Positions 1-7,034 of a DNA stretch of 14,552 nucleotides are shown in pieces. The first letter of the stretch is position 1; every line of letters starts with the position of its first letter. The translations under genes and the position numbers were made by a program. This DNA is from Synergistales bacterium (GTDB taxonomy: Bacteria; Synergistota; Synergistia; Synergistales; 79-D21): NCBI GenBank assembly GCA_015657435.1, contig JADLKH010000005.1, positions 316,278-330,829 of the forward strand. Direction: 5' to 3'. Below the pieces are notes generated by a model that saw only the letters and a list, made by a program, of their open reading frames with translations, had not been told where the DNA came from and searched no databases.

Positions 1-234
1 CCAGAAGGATGGGGGCTGCCGGCTTGCCGTCCTGAGAAGTCGTTCCAGGGTCTCCCTTGAAACCGTTCCGCACCCGCAGGCTTCAGGGAACCATGAAAAG
101 AGCAGCCACCCCTTGGGATAGAGGTCGAGGGCGGTCCAGAAATCTGCTCCCTCCACATGGCGGACCCGCGCCGCAATCCATGCTCCCGCGATTTCCACCG
201 ACCACGCCCTGACCATTTCGGGACCGATCTGCAC
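1..234 (-). CDS. rqcH: NFACT/RqcH-family protein, N-terminal part (partial)
   Basis: Reading the minus strand from GTG at 234 gives 78 codons with no stop, running off the left edge. A GGGAGGTG Shine-Dalgarno (plus-strand 241-248) lies 6 nt upstream of this GTG and fixes the start. The protein begins MQIGPEMVRAW and contains EIAGAWIAARVRHVEG, a hydrophobic WLLFSWFPEA stretch, and ends in RQPPSFW. This order matches the NFACT-N domain of RqcH/FbpA-type proteins: an opening helix, a '(V/L)xGARVxKV' segment, 'LLLSxHP', then 'PPxFCMLLRKHL' just past the point where the window ends. In bacteria, RqcH binds obstructed 50S subunits carrying peptidyl-tRNA and adds C-terminal alanine tails to stalled chains. 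Six Trp in 78 residues is unusually many. It is transcribed away from the tRNA operon. The identification rests on pattern resemblance over a short stretch, and the catalytic DR motif region is outside the window. Confidence 0.55.
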   Translation of the reverse strand, partial: MQIGPEMVRAWSVEIAGAWIAARVRHVEGADFWTALDLYPKGWLLFSWFPEACGCGTVSRETLERLLRTASRQPPSFW

Positions 235-259
235 GGTTTCCACCTCCCGTTTTCCGGAT

Positions 260-292
260 ATCATATCAGGGATGTCCCTTTGCCCTTGACAA
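260..292 (-). promoter_or_regulatory. Probable promoter for the rqcH-like gene
   Basis: On the minus strand, TTGTCA (292-287) is followed after 18 nt by TGATAT (268-263). An alternative -10, TATGAT (265-260), has a 21-nt spacer, which is too long for a standard sigma-70 promoter. The leader to the GTG at 234 would be about 20 nt and includes the GGGAGGTG ribosome-binding site. The -35 overlaps the -35 of the tRNA promoter on the other strand. The -10 assignment is uncertain. Confidence 0.4.
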
Positions 293-314
293 GAACCCAA
301 GCCCTCTCTAAAAT
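286..314 (+). promoter_or_regulatory. Strong sigma-70-type promoter of the tRNA operon
   Basis: A perfect -35 TTGACA (286-291), a 17-nt spacer and the -10 TAAAAT (309-314, five of six consensus bases) lie just before the first tRNA. Transcription would start near 320-322, about 12 nt before tRNA-Ala. The discriminator GGGCGACG (315-322) is GC-rich. In enterobacteria such discriminators are typical of stable-RNA promoters under stringent control, so ppGpp sensitivity is inferred here by analogy. Confidence 0.85.
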
Positions 315-333
315 GGGCGACGTCTCTTTGAGA

Positions 334-408
334 GGGGCTGTGGCGCAGTGGGAGCGCGATTCCTTCGCACGGAATAGGCCAGGGGTTCGAATCCCCTCAG
401 CTCCACCA
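334..408 (+). tRNA. tRNA-Ala(CGC)
   Basis: The acceptor stem 334-340/398-404 pairs fully and includes a G336:T402 wobble at position 3:70, the alanine identity element. The D arm GCGC...GCGC, anticodon stem ATTCC/GGAAT with loop TTCGCAC (anticodon CGC), and T arm AGGGG TTCGAAT CCCCT all fold. Discriminator A405 and encoded CCA (406-408) complete it. It is the first gene of the operon. It reads GCG and complements the usual UGC isoacceptor, which is not in this window. Confidence 0.97.
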
Positions 409-444
409 GGAAATTGATCCTGACCCTGTTATCATATAGAATGT

Positions 445-522
445 CGGGGCGTAGCGCAGCCTGGTTAGCGCACCTGCTTTGGGAGCAGGGTGTCGAAGGT
501 TCGAATCCTTTCGCCCCGACCA
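445..522 (+). tRNA. tRNA-Pro(TGG)
   Basis: The acceptor stem 445-451/512-518 begins with C1:G72, as is characteristic of bacterial proline tRNAs. The anticodon stem CCTGC/GCAGG encloses the loop TTTGGGA (anticodon TGG), the T loop is TTCGAAT, and A519 is followed by encoded CCA (520-522). A 36-nt spacer separates it from tRNA-Ala. Confidence 0.97.
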
Positions 523-543
523 TCCCGAAGCTACGCTGTGAGT

Positions 544-620
544 GCGGGAATAGCTCAGTTGGCTAGAGCGATGGCCTTCCAAGCCGTAGGTCGCGGGTTC
601 GAATCCCGTTTCCCGCTCCA
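544..620 (+). tRNA. tRNA-Gly(TCC)
   Basis: The acceptor stem GCGGGAA (544-550) pairs with 610-616. The anticodon loop CTTCCAA carries TCC, the T loop is TTCGAAT, the discriminator is T617 (U73, usual for tRNA-Gly), and CCA is encoded at 618-620. Confidence 0.97.
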
Positions 621-631
621 AAGAAATATAG

Positions 632-708
<77 letters not shown>

Positions 709-732
709 CTAGGGAACAATGAAAGTGGAGCC

Positions 733-810
733 GGTGAGCGTAGCTCAATTGGTCAGAGCACTGGACTGTGGCTCCAGTGGTTGGGGGTTCAAGTCCCCTC
801 GCTCACCCCA
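733..810 (+). tRNA. tRNA-His(GTG)
   Basis: The acceptor stem GTGAGCG (734-740) pairs with CGCTCAC (800-806). G733 can pair with discriminator C807, giving the extra G-1:C73 pair that defines bacterial tRNA-His. The anticodon loop CTGTGGC carries GTG, and CCA is encoded at 808-810. Confidence 0.97.
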
Positions 811-827
811 AACCGAAGACGGGACAT

Positions 828-903
828 GCGCCCGTAGCTCAGTGGACAGAGCGGCGGACTTCGGATCCGTTGGTCGCGGGTTCAAATCCTGCCGGGCGCG
901 CCA
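828..903 (+). tRNA. tRNA-Arg(TCG)
   Basis: The acceptor stem GCGCCCG (828-834) pairs with CGGGCGC (893-899). The anticodon loop CTTCGGA carries TCG, the T loop is TTCAAAT, the discriminator is G900, and CCA is encoded at 901-903. The encoded TCG anticodon (UCG) differs from the ACG-encoded, inosine-modified Arg tRNA common in many bacteria, which may exist elsewhere in the genome. Confidence 0.96.
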
Positions 904-932
904 GTCAATACAACCGAATAGCGAGTTTGCGT

Positions 933-1008
933 GGACCGTTAGCTCAACTGGCAGAGCACCTGACTCTTAATCAGGGGGTTACAGGTTCGATTCCTGTACG
1001 GTCCACCA
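933..1008 (+). tRNA. tRNA-Lys(CTT)
   Basis: The acceptor stem GGACCGT (933-939) pairs with ACGGTCC (998-1004). The anticodon stem CCTGA/TCAGG encloses CTCTTAA, anticodon CTT, specific for AAG. The T loop is TTCGATT. A1005 and CCA (1006-1008) follow. A T-rich 11-nt spacer separates it from tRNA-Leu. Confidence 0.97.
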
Positions 1009-1019
1009 TTTTCTTTTTT

Positions 1020-1104
1020 GCGAGAGTGGTGGAACAGGTAGACACGCTGGACTTAGGATCCAGTGGCGAAAGCCTTGCGGGTTCAAGTCCCGCCTCTCGC
1101 ACCA
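1020..1104 (+). tRNA. tRNA-Leu(TAG)
   Basis: This is a class II tRNA with a long variable arm (TGGCGAAAGCCTT). The acceptor stem GCGAGAG (1020-1026) pairs with CTCTCGC (1094-1100). The anticodon loop CTTAGGA carries TAG, the discriminator is A1101 (required by LeuRS), and CCA is encoded at 1102-1104. It is the last gene of the cluster. Confidence 0.97.
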
Positions 1105-1160
1105 GGGAAGGCTCATCCCGGAAGAAGCCTTGAAACCAACGCGACGGGGTGTCACGATGA

Positions 1161-1206
1161 AAAGAACCCACCGATTTCCAAAGGGATCCGGGGGGTTCTT
1201 TCTTTA
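1161..1206 (+). terminator. Rho-independent terminator of the tRNA operon
   Basis: AAAGAACCC (1161-1169) pairs with GGGTTCTTT (1193-1201). Further pairing inside (1171-1178 with 1183-1191, including G:T wobbles and a bulge) closes a short AAA-containing loop. The descending arm merges into the T-rich run TTCTTTCTTTAT. A smaller trailer hairpin without a T tract, AAGGCT/AGCCTT (1108-1113/1126-1131), lies just after tRNA-Leu. Confidence 0.7.
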
Positions 1207-1211
1207 TGCGC

Positions 1212-1238
1212 TTGGCGCTTCAGGTCATGTGGTATACT
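1212..1238 (+). promoter_or_regulatory. Promoter of tig-clpP (extended -10)
   Basis: TGG immediately precedes TATACT (-10, 1233-1238), giving an extended -10 (TGn at 1230-1232). The only -35 resemblance is TTGGCG (1212-1217) with a short 15-nt spacer, so the extended -10 probably does most of the work. Initiation is expected near 1245, leaving a leader of about 50 nt before tig. Confidence 0.6.
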
Positions 1239-1293
1239 CTTCACGCCTGAGCACGGACATCGAATGAACGGAACCTGAAAGGAGTTGTGGCGG

Positions 1294-2664
1294 TTGAAAT
1301 CCGAGATCATCTCACAGGAAGGCAACAAACAGAAAATCAGGGCCACGATCGATGCGCAGGAATTCCAGAAAGCCCTGAACACGGTTGTCGGCGAACTATC
1401 CCGAAAAGCGAACATCAAGGGTTTCCGCAAAGGCAAGGTCCCGCGCAACGTGATCGAAATGTACTTCGGTCGCGAAGGGATCTATTCTGAAGCCCTGGAA
1501 AAGGTTCTCCCGGCAGCGATGAGTGAAATCATCGAGGAATACGATCTCAGCCTGATCGGGGAACCCGATGTGGACCTTGAAGGTGAAGTGGAGGAGGGGA
1601 AGCCGGTCACCGCGGTTTTCTCCTTCGAGGTGCGTCCCGAAGTGAACCTTCCTGATCTCTCCTCGATCGTCGTGGAAAAGCCCCTGATCGAAGTGACCGA
1701 AGCCATGGTGGAAGCCGCGATCGAACAGATTCGCCTCCGGCACTCCGAGATGCGGCCGGTCGCCGACAGGTCTTCCAGGGAGGGAGACGCCGTTTCCGTC
1801 GAGTATACGACTCTTCTTATGGAGGAGGGGAAAGAGAACGCCCCATCCTCCCCTCAGACCACGACGATTCACCTGGACCCCGAAAACCTTCGGGAAGAGC
1901 TGAAGAAAGCTTTAACCGACAAAAACGTGGGAGATGAGGAATCGGTCGAGTTCACGATCGAAGAGGAGCACCCCGATCCGTCCCTGGCCGGGAAAACCCT
2001 CCGCTACACCCTGAAAGTCAAGGAAATCCTGGAACGAATCCTTCCCGAACTCGACGAGACTTTTATCCGGAAATATTCCCAGGAAAGGCTGGACAACCTT
2101 GAAAGTTTCCGGCAGGAAGTCCACGAACGCATCGAGGAACAAGTCGGGCATGACACCCGAAGCGCGACCGAGGCCAACGCCCTGGCCAAGCTGAGGGAAT
2201 CTGCGGAACTGACGGTCCCCGAAACCCTTGTCGAGCGCCAGGTCACGGCCCTAAAGGAAGAAGAGGCGGGACAGATCAAGAAACAGTTCAACCTTTCGAT
2301 GGAGGAGTATCTCGAGAAAAACGGCATCGCGACCGAAACGTTCGAGCAAAGCATCCGGGAACGGGCCGAGCGGACCGTGCGTCAAACGCTCATCCTCGAA
2401 TCCCTTGCAGACGAACGCTCGATCGAAGTGACTGAACAGGACATCGACACCGAGGTCAAGTCGCTTGCCGAGTACCTGAAATCCGAACCGGACAGGATTC
2501 GTTCTCTCCTGTTCAAGGATCGTGAAAGGATGACCGATTTCCTCCATCGCATCCGCATGAACAAGGCGATCGCCCTGCTCATGTCGGAGGTCACGATCAA
2601 GGAAGTCCCGGTGGGATCTTCTCCCGAAGGATCGGAAGCTCCCGCGGAAGACAAGCCCGAATAA
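1294..2664 (+). CDS. tig: Trigger factor, ribosome-associated chaperone
   Basis: Trigger factor docks at the ribosomal exit tunnel (protein L23) and shields nascent chains. The N-terminal domain carries the ribosome-binding signature GFRKGKVP at residues 43-50, the same numbering as E. coli. This supports TTG at 1294 as the start. That TTG also sits 9 nt after AAAGGAG (1278-1284), whereas the in-frame TTG at 1285 abuts the ribosome-binding site. A helical C-terminal arm domain fills about residues 240-430, followed by an acidic, low-complexity tail (GSSPEGSEAPAEDKPE). The total is 456 residues, in the normal range. The middle FKBP-like domain (about 150-240) keeps its end 'AGKTLRYTLKVKEI' but lacks the usual 'FxGG' and 'GxxIPGFEexLxGmkxGe' signatures, so isomerase activity is doubtful. 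It is co-transcribed with clpP, 15 nt downstream. Confidence 0.95.
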   Translation: MKSEIISQEGNKQKIRATIDAQEFQKALNTVVGELSRKANIKGFRKGKVPRNVIEMYFGREGIYSEALEKVLPAAMSEIIEEYDLSLIGEPDVDLEGEVEEGKPVTAVFSFEVRPEVNLPDLSSIVVEKPLIEVTEAMVEAAIEQIRLRHSEMRPVADRSSREGDAVSVEYTTLLMEEGKENAPSSPQTTTIHLDPENLREELKKALTDKNVGDEESVEFTIEEEHPDPSLAGKTLRYTLKVKEILERILPELDETFIRKYSQERLDNLESFRQEVHERIEEQVGHDTRSATEANALAKLRESAELTVPETLVERQVTALKEEEAGQIKKQFNLSMEEYLEKNGIATETFEQSIRERAERTVRQTLILESLADERSIEVTEQDIDTEVKSLAEYLKSEPDRIRSLLFKDRERMTDFLHRIRMNKAIALLMSEVTIKEVPVGSSPEGSEAPAEDKPE

Positions 2665-2679
2665 CGGGAGGTTCACTAC

Positions 2680-3267
2680 ATGTCCTCCATTTTGGTTCCG
2701 ATGGTCATCGAACAGACAGGCAGAGGGGAACGTTCCTACGACATCTACAGTCGTTTGCTGAAGGACAGGATCGTCTTCATCGGACAGGAAATAGACGATC
2801 ACGTCGCGAACATCGTCATCGCACAACTTCTTTTCCTTGAAAGCGAGGATCCGGACAAGGACATCTACCTCTACATCAACAGCCCGGGAGGAATCGTCAC
2901 GGCAGGACTCGCGATTTACGACACCATGCAGTACGTCAAATGCCCGGTTTCGACGATCTGCGTCGGACAGGCTTCAAGCATGGCAGCGGTACTGCTCGCA
3001 GCGGGCGGGGAGGGCAAGCGGATCGCTCTTCCGAACGCGCGTATCATGATCCATCAGCCTCTTGGCGGAGCCCAGGGACAGGCGACGGACATCGACATCC
3101 AGGCCAAGGAAATCCTTCGAGTCCGCGAGAAAATCAACGGCATCCTGGCGAAGCATTCCGGCCAATCCATAGACAAGATCGCCCTGGATACCGACCGCGA
3201 CTTCTTCATGTCGGCCGAGGAAGCGAAAAACTACGGGATAATCGACCGGATCATCGAAAAGCGCTAA
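2680..3267 (+). CDS. clpP: ATP-dependent Clp protease proteolytic subunit ClpP
   Basis: ClpP forms the barrel-shaped cytoplasmic serine peptidase that degrades proteins fed by AAA+ unfoldases such as ClpX. The catalytic triad is visible: Ser100 in GQASSMAA, His125 in RIMIHQP, and Asp174 in [13 protein letters not shown], with spacings (25 and 49 residues) identical to E. coli. The protein has 195 residues, with a short N-terminal extension typical of a processed propeptide and the start [24 protein letters not shown] conserved. ATG at 2680 follows GGGAGG (2666-2671) by 8 nt. It forms a two-gene unit with tig. Unlike the common clpP-clpX operon, a strong terminator directly follows it, so ClpX is produced from separate initiation or from read-through. 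Confidence 0.98.
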   Translation: MSSILVPMVIEQTGRGERSYDIYSRLLKDRIVFIGQEIDDHVANIVIAQLLFLESEDPDKDIYLYINSPGGIVTAGLAIYDTMQYVKCPVSTICVGQASSMAAVLLAAGGEGKRIALPNARIMIHQPLGGAQGQATDIDIQAKEILRVREKINGILAKHSGQSIDKIALDTDRDFFMSAEEAKNYGIIDRIIEKR

Positions 3268-3291
3268 AACAACCCGGAAAAGCGGAACCCC

Positions 3292-3327
3292 CAGAAGGGA
3301 GAGGCGATCCTCTCCCTTCTGCTTTTA
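3292..3327 (+). terminator. Intrinsic terminator between clpP and clpX
   Basis: A perfect 12-bp inverted repeat, CAGAAGGGAGAG (3292-3303) with CTCTCCCTTCTG (3310-3321), can be extended by one inner G:C pair (3304:3309), and is followed by CTTTTAT. The T tract is short, so termination may be partial. It begins 25 nt after the clpP stop. Confidence 0.85.
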
Positions 3328-3350
3328 TGCGGCATGCGCTAGACTATAAA
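3323..3350 (+). promoter_or_regulatory. Candidate clpX operon promoter
   Basis: TATAAA (3345-3350) is a good -10. The -35 is weak, TTTTAT (3323-3328) with a 16-nt spacer, and overlaps the T tract of the preceding terminator. Initiation would be near 3357, immediately before the leader hairpin. No CIRCE element or heat-shock (sigma-32) -10 was seen. Confidence 0.45.
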
Positions 3351-3359
3351 GTTGTTCCC

Positions 3360-3392
3360 GGCTTCAGAAAGACTGAAGCCCCAGAGGGGAGG
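3360..3392 (+). promoter_or_regulatory. clpX leader hairpin and alternative pairing next to the RBS
   Basis: GGCTTCAG (3360-3367) pairs perfectly with CTGAAGCC (3373-3380) around the loop AAAGA. CCCC (3379-3382) can instead pair with GGGG (3386-3389) across AGA. That alternative would occupy part of the ribosome-binding site GGGGAGG (3386-3392) and would disrupt the base of the first hairpin. The two structures share bases 3379-3380. Any switch function is inference. Confidence 0.4.
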
Positions 3393-3398
3393 ACCATC

Positions 3399-4682
3399 AT
3401 GTTCCAGCAGGACGATGGAGACGGCCGAAAGCGGAGAAACCTTCGCTGCTCCTTTTGCGGCAAGGCCCAGGACGAGGTCCAGAAGCTGATTTCCGGACCG
3501 GGAGTAACCATTTGCAACGAATGCGTCCATCTATGCAACCTGATCCTGAAGGAAGAAAGGGAAGAACCGCGGGAAGCCGCTTCGGCTTCTCCCTTTTCTA
3601 TGGATAGCGTTCCAAACCCGAGGGATATCTTCCGTTTCCTGGATCATTATGCCGTGGGGCAGAACCAGGCGAAAAAAATCCTTTCAGTCGCGGTGTACAA
3701 CCACTACCGCAGGATCCAGAGCAACACCGAAGGCAAAGACGACGTCGAGATGCAGAAAAGCAATGTCGTGCTGATCGGCCCTACCGGAAGCGGGAAAACC
3801 TTGCTGGCTCAGAGCATGGCCAGGCTCCTGAAGGTCCCCTTTGCCATGGCTGACGCCACAACTCTGACGGAGGCCGGCTACGTCGGAGAAGACGTCGAAA
3901 ACATCCTCGTCAGGCTCCTGCAGGCGGCCGACTACGACTTGAAGGCAGCCGAGCGGGGCATCATCTACCTGGATGAGGTCGACAAGATCGGGAGAAAGTC
4001 CGAATCCGCCTCGATCACTCGTGATGTCTCAGGCGAGGGGGTGCAGCAGGCCCTGCTCCGGATCATCGAGGGAACCGTCGCGAATGTGCCTCCCAAGGGC
4101 GGCCGAAAGCACCCCTACCAGGATTTCATCCAGATGGACACCCGCAACATCCTCTTCATTTGCGGAGGATCGTTCGAGGGCCTTGAGGAGATCATTGCAC
4201 ACCGGATCAACAAGAAAACCATCGGCTTCGGGGGTTCGGTCCTGAGCAACGACAAGCGGGCAAGGTACGAACTTCTTTCCCGCGTGCAGCCAGAGGATCT
4301 CGTCGCGTTCGGCTTTATCCCCGAATTCGTCGGAAGGCTGGCCATTTTCGCTCCCCTTGAGGGACTCGACGAAGACTCTCTTGTCCGGATCCTGAAGGAA
4401 CCGAAAAATGCCCTGATCCGGCAATACGAGAAGGCCTTCGAACTCGAGGGAGTACACCTGCACTGCACCGAAGAAGCCGTCAGGAGCATCGCCCGACTTG
4501 CCGCAAAACGCAACACGGGAGCCCGGGGATTAAGGTCCATCATGGAATCGATCATGCTCGACCTGATGTTCGACCTGCCCTCCAAGGCGGCCGACATCGC
4601 AAGCGTGACGATCACTCGGGAAACCGTGGAAGAAGGGTGTCCGCCCTTGATCGAACCGAAAGCCGGCAAGGAGGTCGCCTGA
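3399..4682 (+). CDS. clpX: ATP-dependent Clp protease ATP-binding subunit ClpX
   Basis: ClpX is the hexameric AAA+ unfoldase that recognises tagged substrates and threads them into ClpP. The N-terminal zinc-binding domain has Cys17, Cys20, Cys39 and Cys42 (CSFC...CNEC). Walker A GPTGSGKT is at 127-134, pore loop GYVGED at 160-165, and Walker [11 protein letters not shown] ends near 197. These are followed by an RKHP substrate-gating (RKH) loop, the IGF loop (NKKTIGFGG) that docks on ClpP, and the sensor-2 GARGLRS. The length, 427 residues, is normal. ATG at 3399 is 6 nt after GGGGAGG. It heads a long operon: its 3' end holds the AAGGAGGT ribosome-binding site of lon, whose ATG is 3 nt past the clpX stop. 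The upstream open reading extends into the leader without a plausible start. Confidence 0.98.
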   Translation: MFQQDDGDGRKRRNLRCSFCGKAQDEVQKLISGPGVTICNECVHLCNLILKEEREEPREAASASPFSMDSVPNPRDIFRFLDHYAVGQNQAKKILSVAVYNHYRRIQSNTEGKDDVEMQKSNVVLIGPTGSGKTLLAQSMARLLKVPFAMADATTLTEAGYVGEDVENILVRLLQAADYDLKAAERGIIYLDEVDKIGRKSESASITRDVSGEGVQQALLRIIEGTVANVPPKGGRKHPYQDFIQMDTRNILFICGGSFEGLEEIIAHRINKKTIGFGGSVLSNDKRARYELLSRVQPEDLVAFGFIPEFVGRLAIFAPLEGLDEDSLVRILKEPKNALIRQYEKAFELEGVHLHCTEEAVRSIARLAAKRNTGARGLRSIMESIMLDLMFDLPSKAADIASVTITRETVEEGCPPLIEPKAGKEVA

Positions 4683-4685
4683 TCC

Positions 4686-7034
4686 ATGAGGACGGTGGCA
4701 CCTAAAGGAAAATTGCCGGTTATCCCCGTCAGGGATACCGTTCTTTTCCCGGGGGTGATGGCTCCGCTTTTTATCGGAAGGACAAAATCACTGAAGGCAC
4801 TCGAAGCCGCCGCGGCAAAAGGAAGACGGGTGGTTGTCGTCGCCCAGAAAACCCTGCAGGAAGAAGATCCTCAATCGGAGGATCTTTACGAGGTGGGAAC
4901 ACTCGCCGCGATCGTGCAATCGGCCAGGCTCCCGGATGGAACAACCAAAGTCCTGCTGGAAGGTCTGACTCGCATCCAGATCGAGGCTTTCGAGATCTCG
5001 GAAGAGCTGATCGAAGCCTGGACGCTGTCCATTCCCGCCCAGAAGGAAGAAAAACCGGACCAGCCGCGTCGGCGCGCCCTTCTTGACCAGTTCGAAAAAG
5101 TCGTGTCCTACAGCGGGAAGATCCCCGACGAGATCCCCGCGTCGCTTTCCGAAATCGAAGGGCTTTCCATGCTGTCGGACATCATCACTTCCCACATGGA
5201 CCTGAAAGTGGAGGAAAAGCAACGCATCCTTGAAACTGCTGACCCCGTTGCCCGAACGGAATTGCTTTTGAAAATCCTCGTTCGCGAGGCGGAAATCCTC
5301 CAATTGGAAAGTGAAATCCACAACCGGGTCCGCCAGGAAATGGACCGGGCCCATCGTGAGTACTACCTGAAGGAACAGATGAAGGTCATCCAGACCGAGT
5401 TGGACTCCCGCGAAGGGTTGAACGAGGTCGAAGAACTGGCGACGAGGATCCGTGACGCGAAAATGCCTGGAGAAGTGGAGGAAAAAGCTCTCCATGAACT
5501 GGAGCGGTTCGCGAAAATGCCTCCCGTTTCTGCCGAGGCAACCGTGGCCCGGTCCTACATCGATTGGCTGATCGAACTCCCCTGGAGCCGAACTTCCAGG
5601 GACCGGCTCGACATCTCCCTGGCCCGGAAAGTGCTGGACGCGGACCATTACGGACTGGAAGAAGTCAAGGAGAGGATCCTGGAGTTCCTGGCGGTCAGGA
5701 AACTCGCCTCGGAGGACTCGCGCACTCAGGTCATCTGTTTCGTCGGCCCCCCCGGTGTGGGGAAAACATCCCTTGGCCGTTCCATTGCAAAGGCCATGAA
5801 GCGGAAATTCGTTCAGATGTCGCTCGGGGGGATCCGCGACGAAGCGGAAATCCGTGGTCACCGCCGAACCTATGTGGGGGCTCTCCCGGGCCGGATTCTT
5901 CAGAAAATCCGCCAGGCCGGGACGCGTAATCCCGTCCTTCTCCTTGACGAGATCGACAAGGTCGGGACCGACTTCCGAGGCGATCCTTCGTCAGCCCTGC
6001 TCGAGGTCCTCGACTCCGAGCAAAACTTTGCCTTCACGGATCATTTTCTCGAGGTGCCTTTCGACCTCGGGAAAACCCTGTTCATCACGACGGCCAATGT
6101 GACCCACACGATACCGGGCCCATTGCAGGACCGGATGGAAATCATCCACATTCCAGGCTACGTGACCGAGGAGAAGATCCAGATCGCACAGCGGCATCTG
6201 TGGCCGAAGGTCGTGAAATCGAGCGGGCTGAAGGGAATCGACATCTCTCTCGAAACCGAAGCCTTGAAGGCCATCGTGGAGCGATACACGAGCGAGGCCG
6301 GGGTGAGAGAGCTGGAACGTCTTTTGTCCCGAATCGCCCGCAAGCTCGCAAAGAAAATCCTGGAGAACAGCACCGGGAAAAGAACGGCAAGAGGGAGTCT
6401 GTCCTTCAGGATCGAGCCCAAAGACCTGACGGAATACCTGGGAGCCCCGAGGAAACGTCACCCCTCGCTGCCCGAAGCCGATCAGGTGGGAACAGCCGTG
6501 GGACTCGCCTGGACCGAGGCGGGCGGAGAAGCCCTTGTGGTTGAAAGCGTCACGATGAAGGGGAAGGGAGGACTCACCCTGACGGGAAATTTGGGTGAGA
6601 TCATGCAGGAATCGGCAACCGCCGCCATGGGCTACCTCCGCTCGACCGCGGAGATGTGGGGACTTGATGAACTGGCCTGGCGGGACATGGACACCCATGT
6701 CCATGTCCCGGAAGGAGCGATCCCCAAGGATGGTCCTTCGGCGGGGATCACCATCGCCACCGCTCTTTTGTCCGCCCTAAGCGACCGACCGGTTCGCCAT
6801 GATCTTGCCATGACCGGGGAGATCACCCTGCGCGGCACCGTCCTCCCCGTTGGAGGAATCAAGGAAAAGGTGCTTGCCGCAAAGAGACACGAGATTCGGA
6901 GCCTGATCCTTCCCGAAGCCAACAAGGCGGATTGGGATGAATTGCCCGACTGGATCCGCGAAAACATGAACGCCTCTTTCGTCTCCTCCGCAGCGGAAGT
7001 TTTCCGGCTGGCCTTTCGGGAAGAGGTTTCCTGA
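4686..7034 (+). CDS. lon: ATP-dependent protease Lon (LonA type)
   Basis: Lon is a cytoplasmic AAA+ protease that removes misfolded and regulatory proteins. The N-terminal substrate-binding domain begins LPVIPVRDTVLFPGVMAPLFIGR, followed by a helical, coiled-coil stretch (about 200-310). Walker A GPPGVGKT is at 354-361, Walker B LLLDEIDK has Asp421-Glu422, and the C-terminal protease domain carries the Ser-Lys dyad: Ser685 in KDGPSAGI and Lys728 in GGIKEKVLAAKR, 43 residues apart as in E. coli. At 782 residues it is full length. ATG 4686 follows AAGGAGGT (4668-4675, inside clpX) by 10 nt. The stop overlaps the engB start (TGATG), suggesting translational coupling. A perfect 12-bp hairpin lies in the coding sequence just before the catalytic serine codon. 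Confidence 0.98.
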   Translation: MRTVAPKGKLPVIPVRDTVLFPGVMAPLFIGRTKSLKALEAAAAKGRRVVVVAQKTLQEEDPQSEDLYEVGTLAAIVQSARLPDGTTKVLLEGLTRIQIEAFEISEELIEAWTLSIPAQKEEKPDQPRRRALLDQFEKVVSYSGKIPDEIPASLSEIEGLSMLSDIITSHMDLKVEEKQRILETADPVARTELLLKILVREAEILQLESEIHNRVRQEMDRAHREYYLKEQMKVIQTELDSREGLNEVEELATRIRDAKMPGEVEEKALHELERFAKMPPVSAEATVARSYIDWLIELPWSRTSRDRLDISLARKVLDADHYGLEEVKERILEFLAVRKLASEDSRTQVICFVGPPGVGKTSLGRSIAKAMKRKFVQMSLGGIRDEAEIRGHRRTYVGALPGRILQKIRQAGTRNPVLLLDEIDKVGTDFRGDPSSALLEVLDSEQNFAFTDHFLEVPFDLGKTLFITTANVTHTIPGPLQDRMEIIHIPGYVTEEKIQIAQRHLWPKVVKSSGLKGIDISLETEALKAIVERYTSEAGVRELERLLSRIARKLAKKILENSTGKRTARGSLSFRIEPKDLTEYLGAPRKRHPSLPEADQVGTAVGLAWTEAGGEALVVESVTMKGKGGLTLTGNLGEIMQESATAAMGYLRSTAEMWGLDELAWRDMDTHVHVPEGAIPKDGPSAGITIATALLSALSDRPVRHDLAMTGEITLRGTVLPVGGIKEKVLAAKRHEIRSLILPEANKADWDELPDWIRENMNASFVSSAAEVFRLAFREEVS
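6681..6710 (+). repeat. Perfect 12-bp inverted repeat inside lon
   Basis: CGGGACATGGAC (6681-6692) is the exact reverse complement of GTCCATGTCCCG (6699-6710), with a 6-nt loop ACCCAT. It encodes the conserved RDMDTHVHVPEG segment, 28 nt upstream of the catalytic Ser685 codon. No T tract follows, so it is not a terminator. The family-conserved HVHVPEG codons explain part of the symmetry but not a perfect arm. Confidence 0.8.

Noticed and set aside
414..442. Internal promoter-like hexamers TTGATC and TAGAAT with a 17-nt spacer between tRNA-Ala and tRNA-Pro
   Set aside because: Initiation would fall near 449, inside the acceptor stem of tRNA-Pro, so it could not make that tRNA. The strong promoter at 286-314 explains the cluster.
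2940..3398. Upstream extension of the clpX frame back into clpP
   Set aside because: It crosses the clpP coding region and the terminator. The ATG at 3399 has an ideal ribosome-binding site and gives the standard ClpX N terminus.
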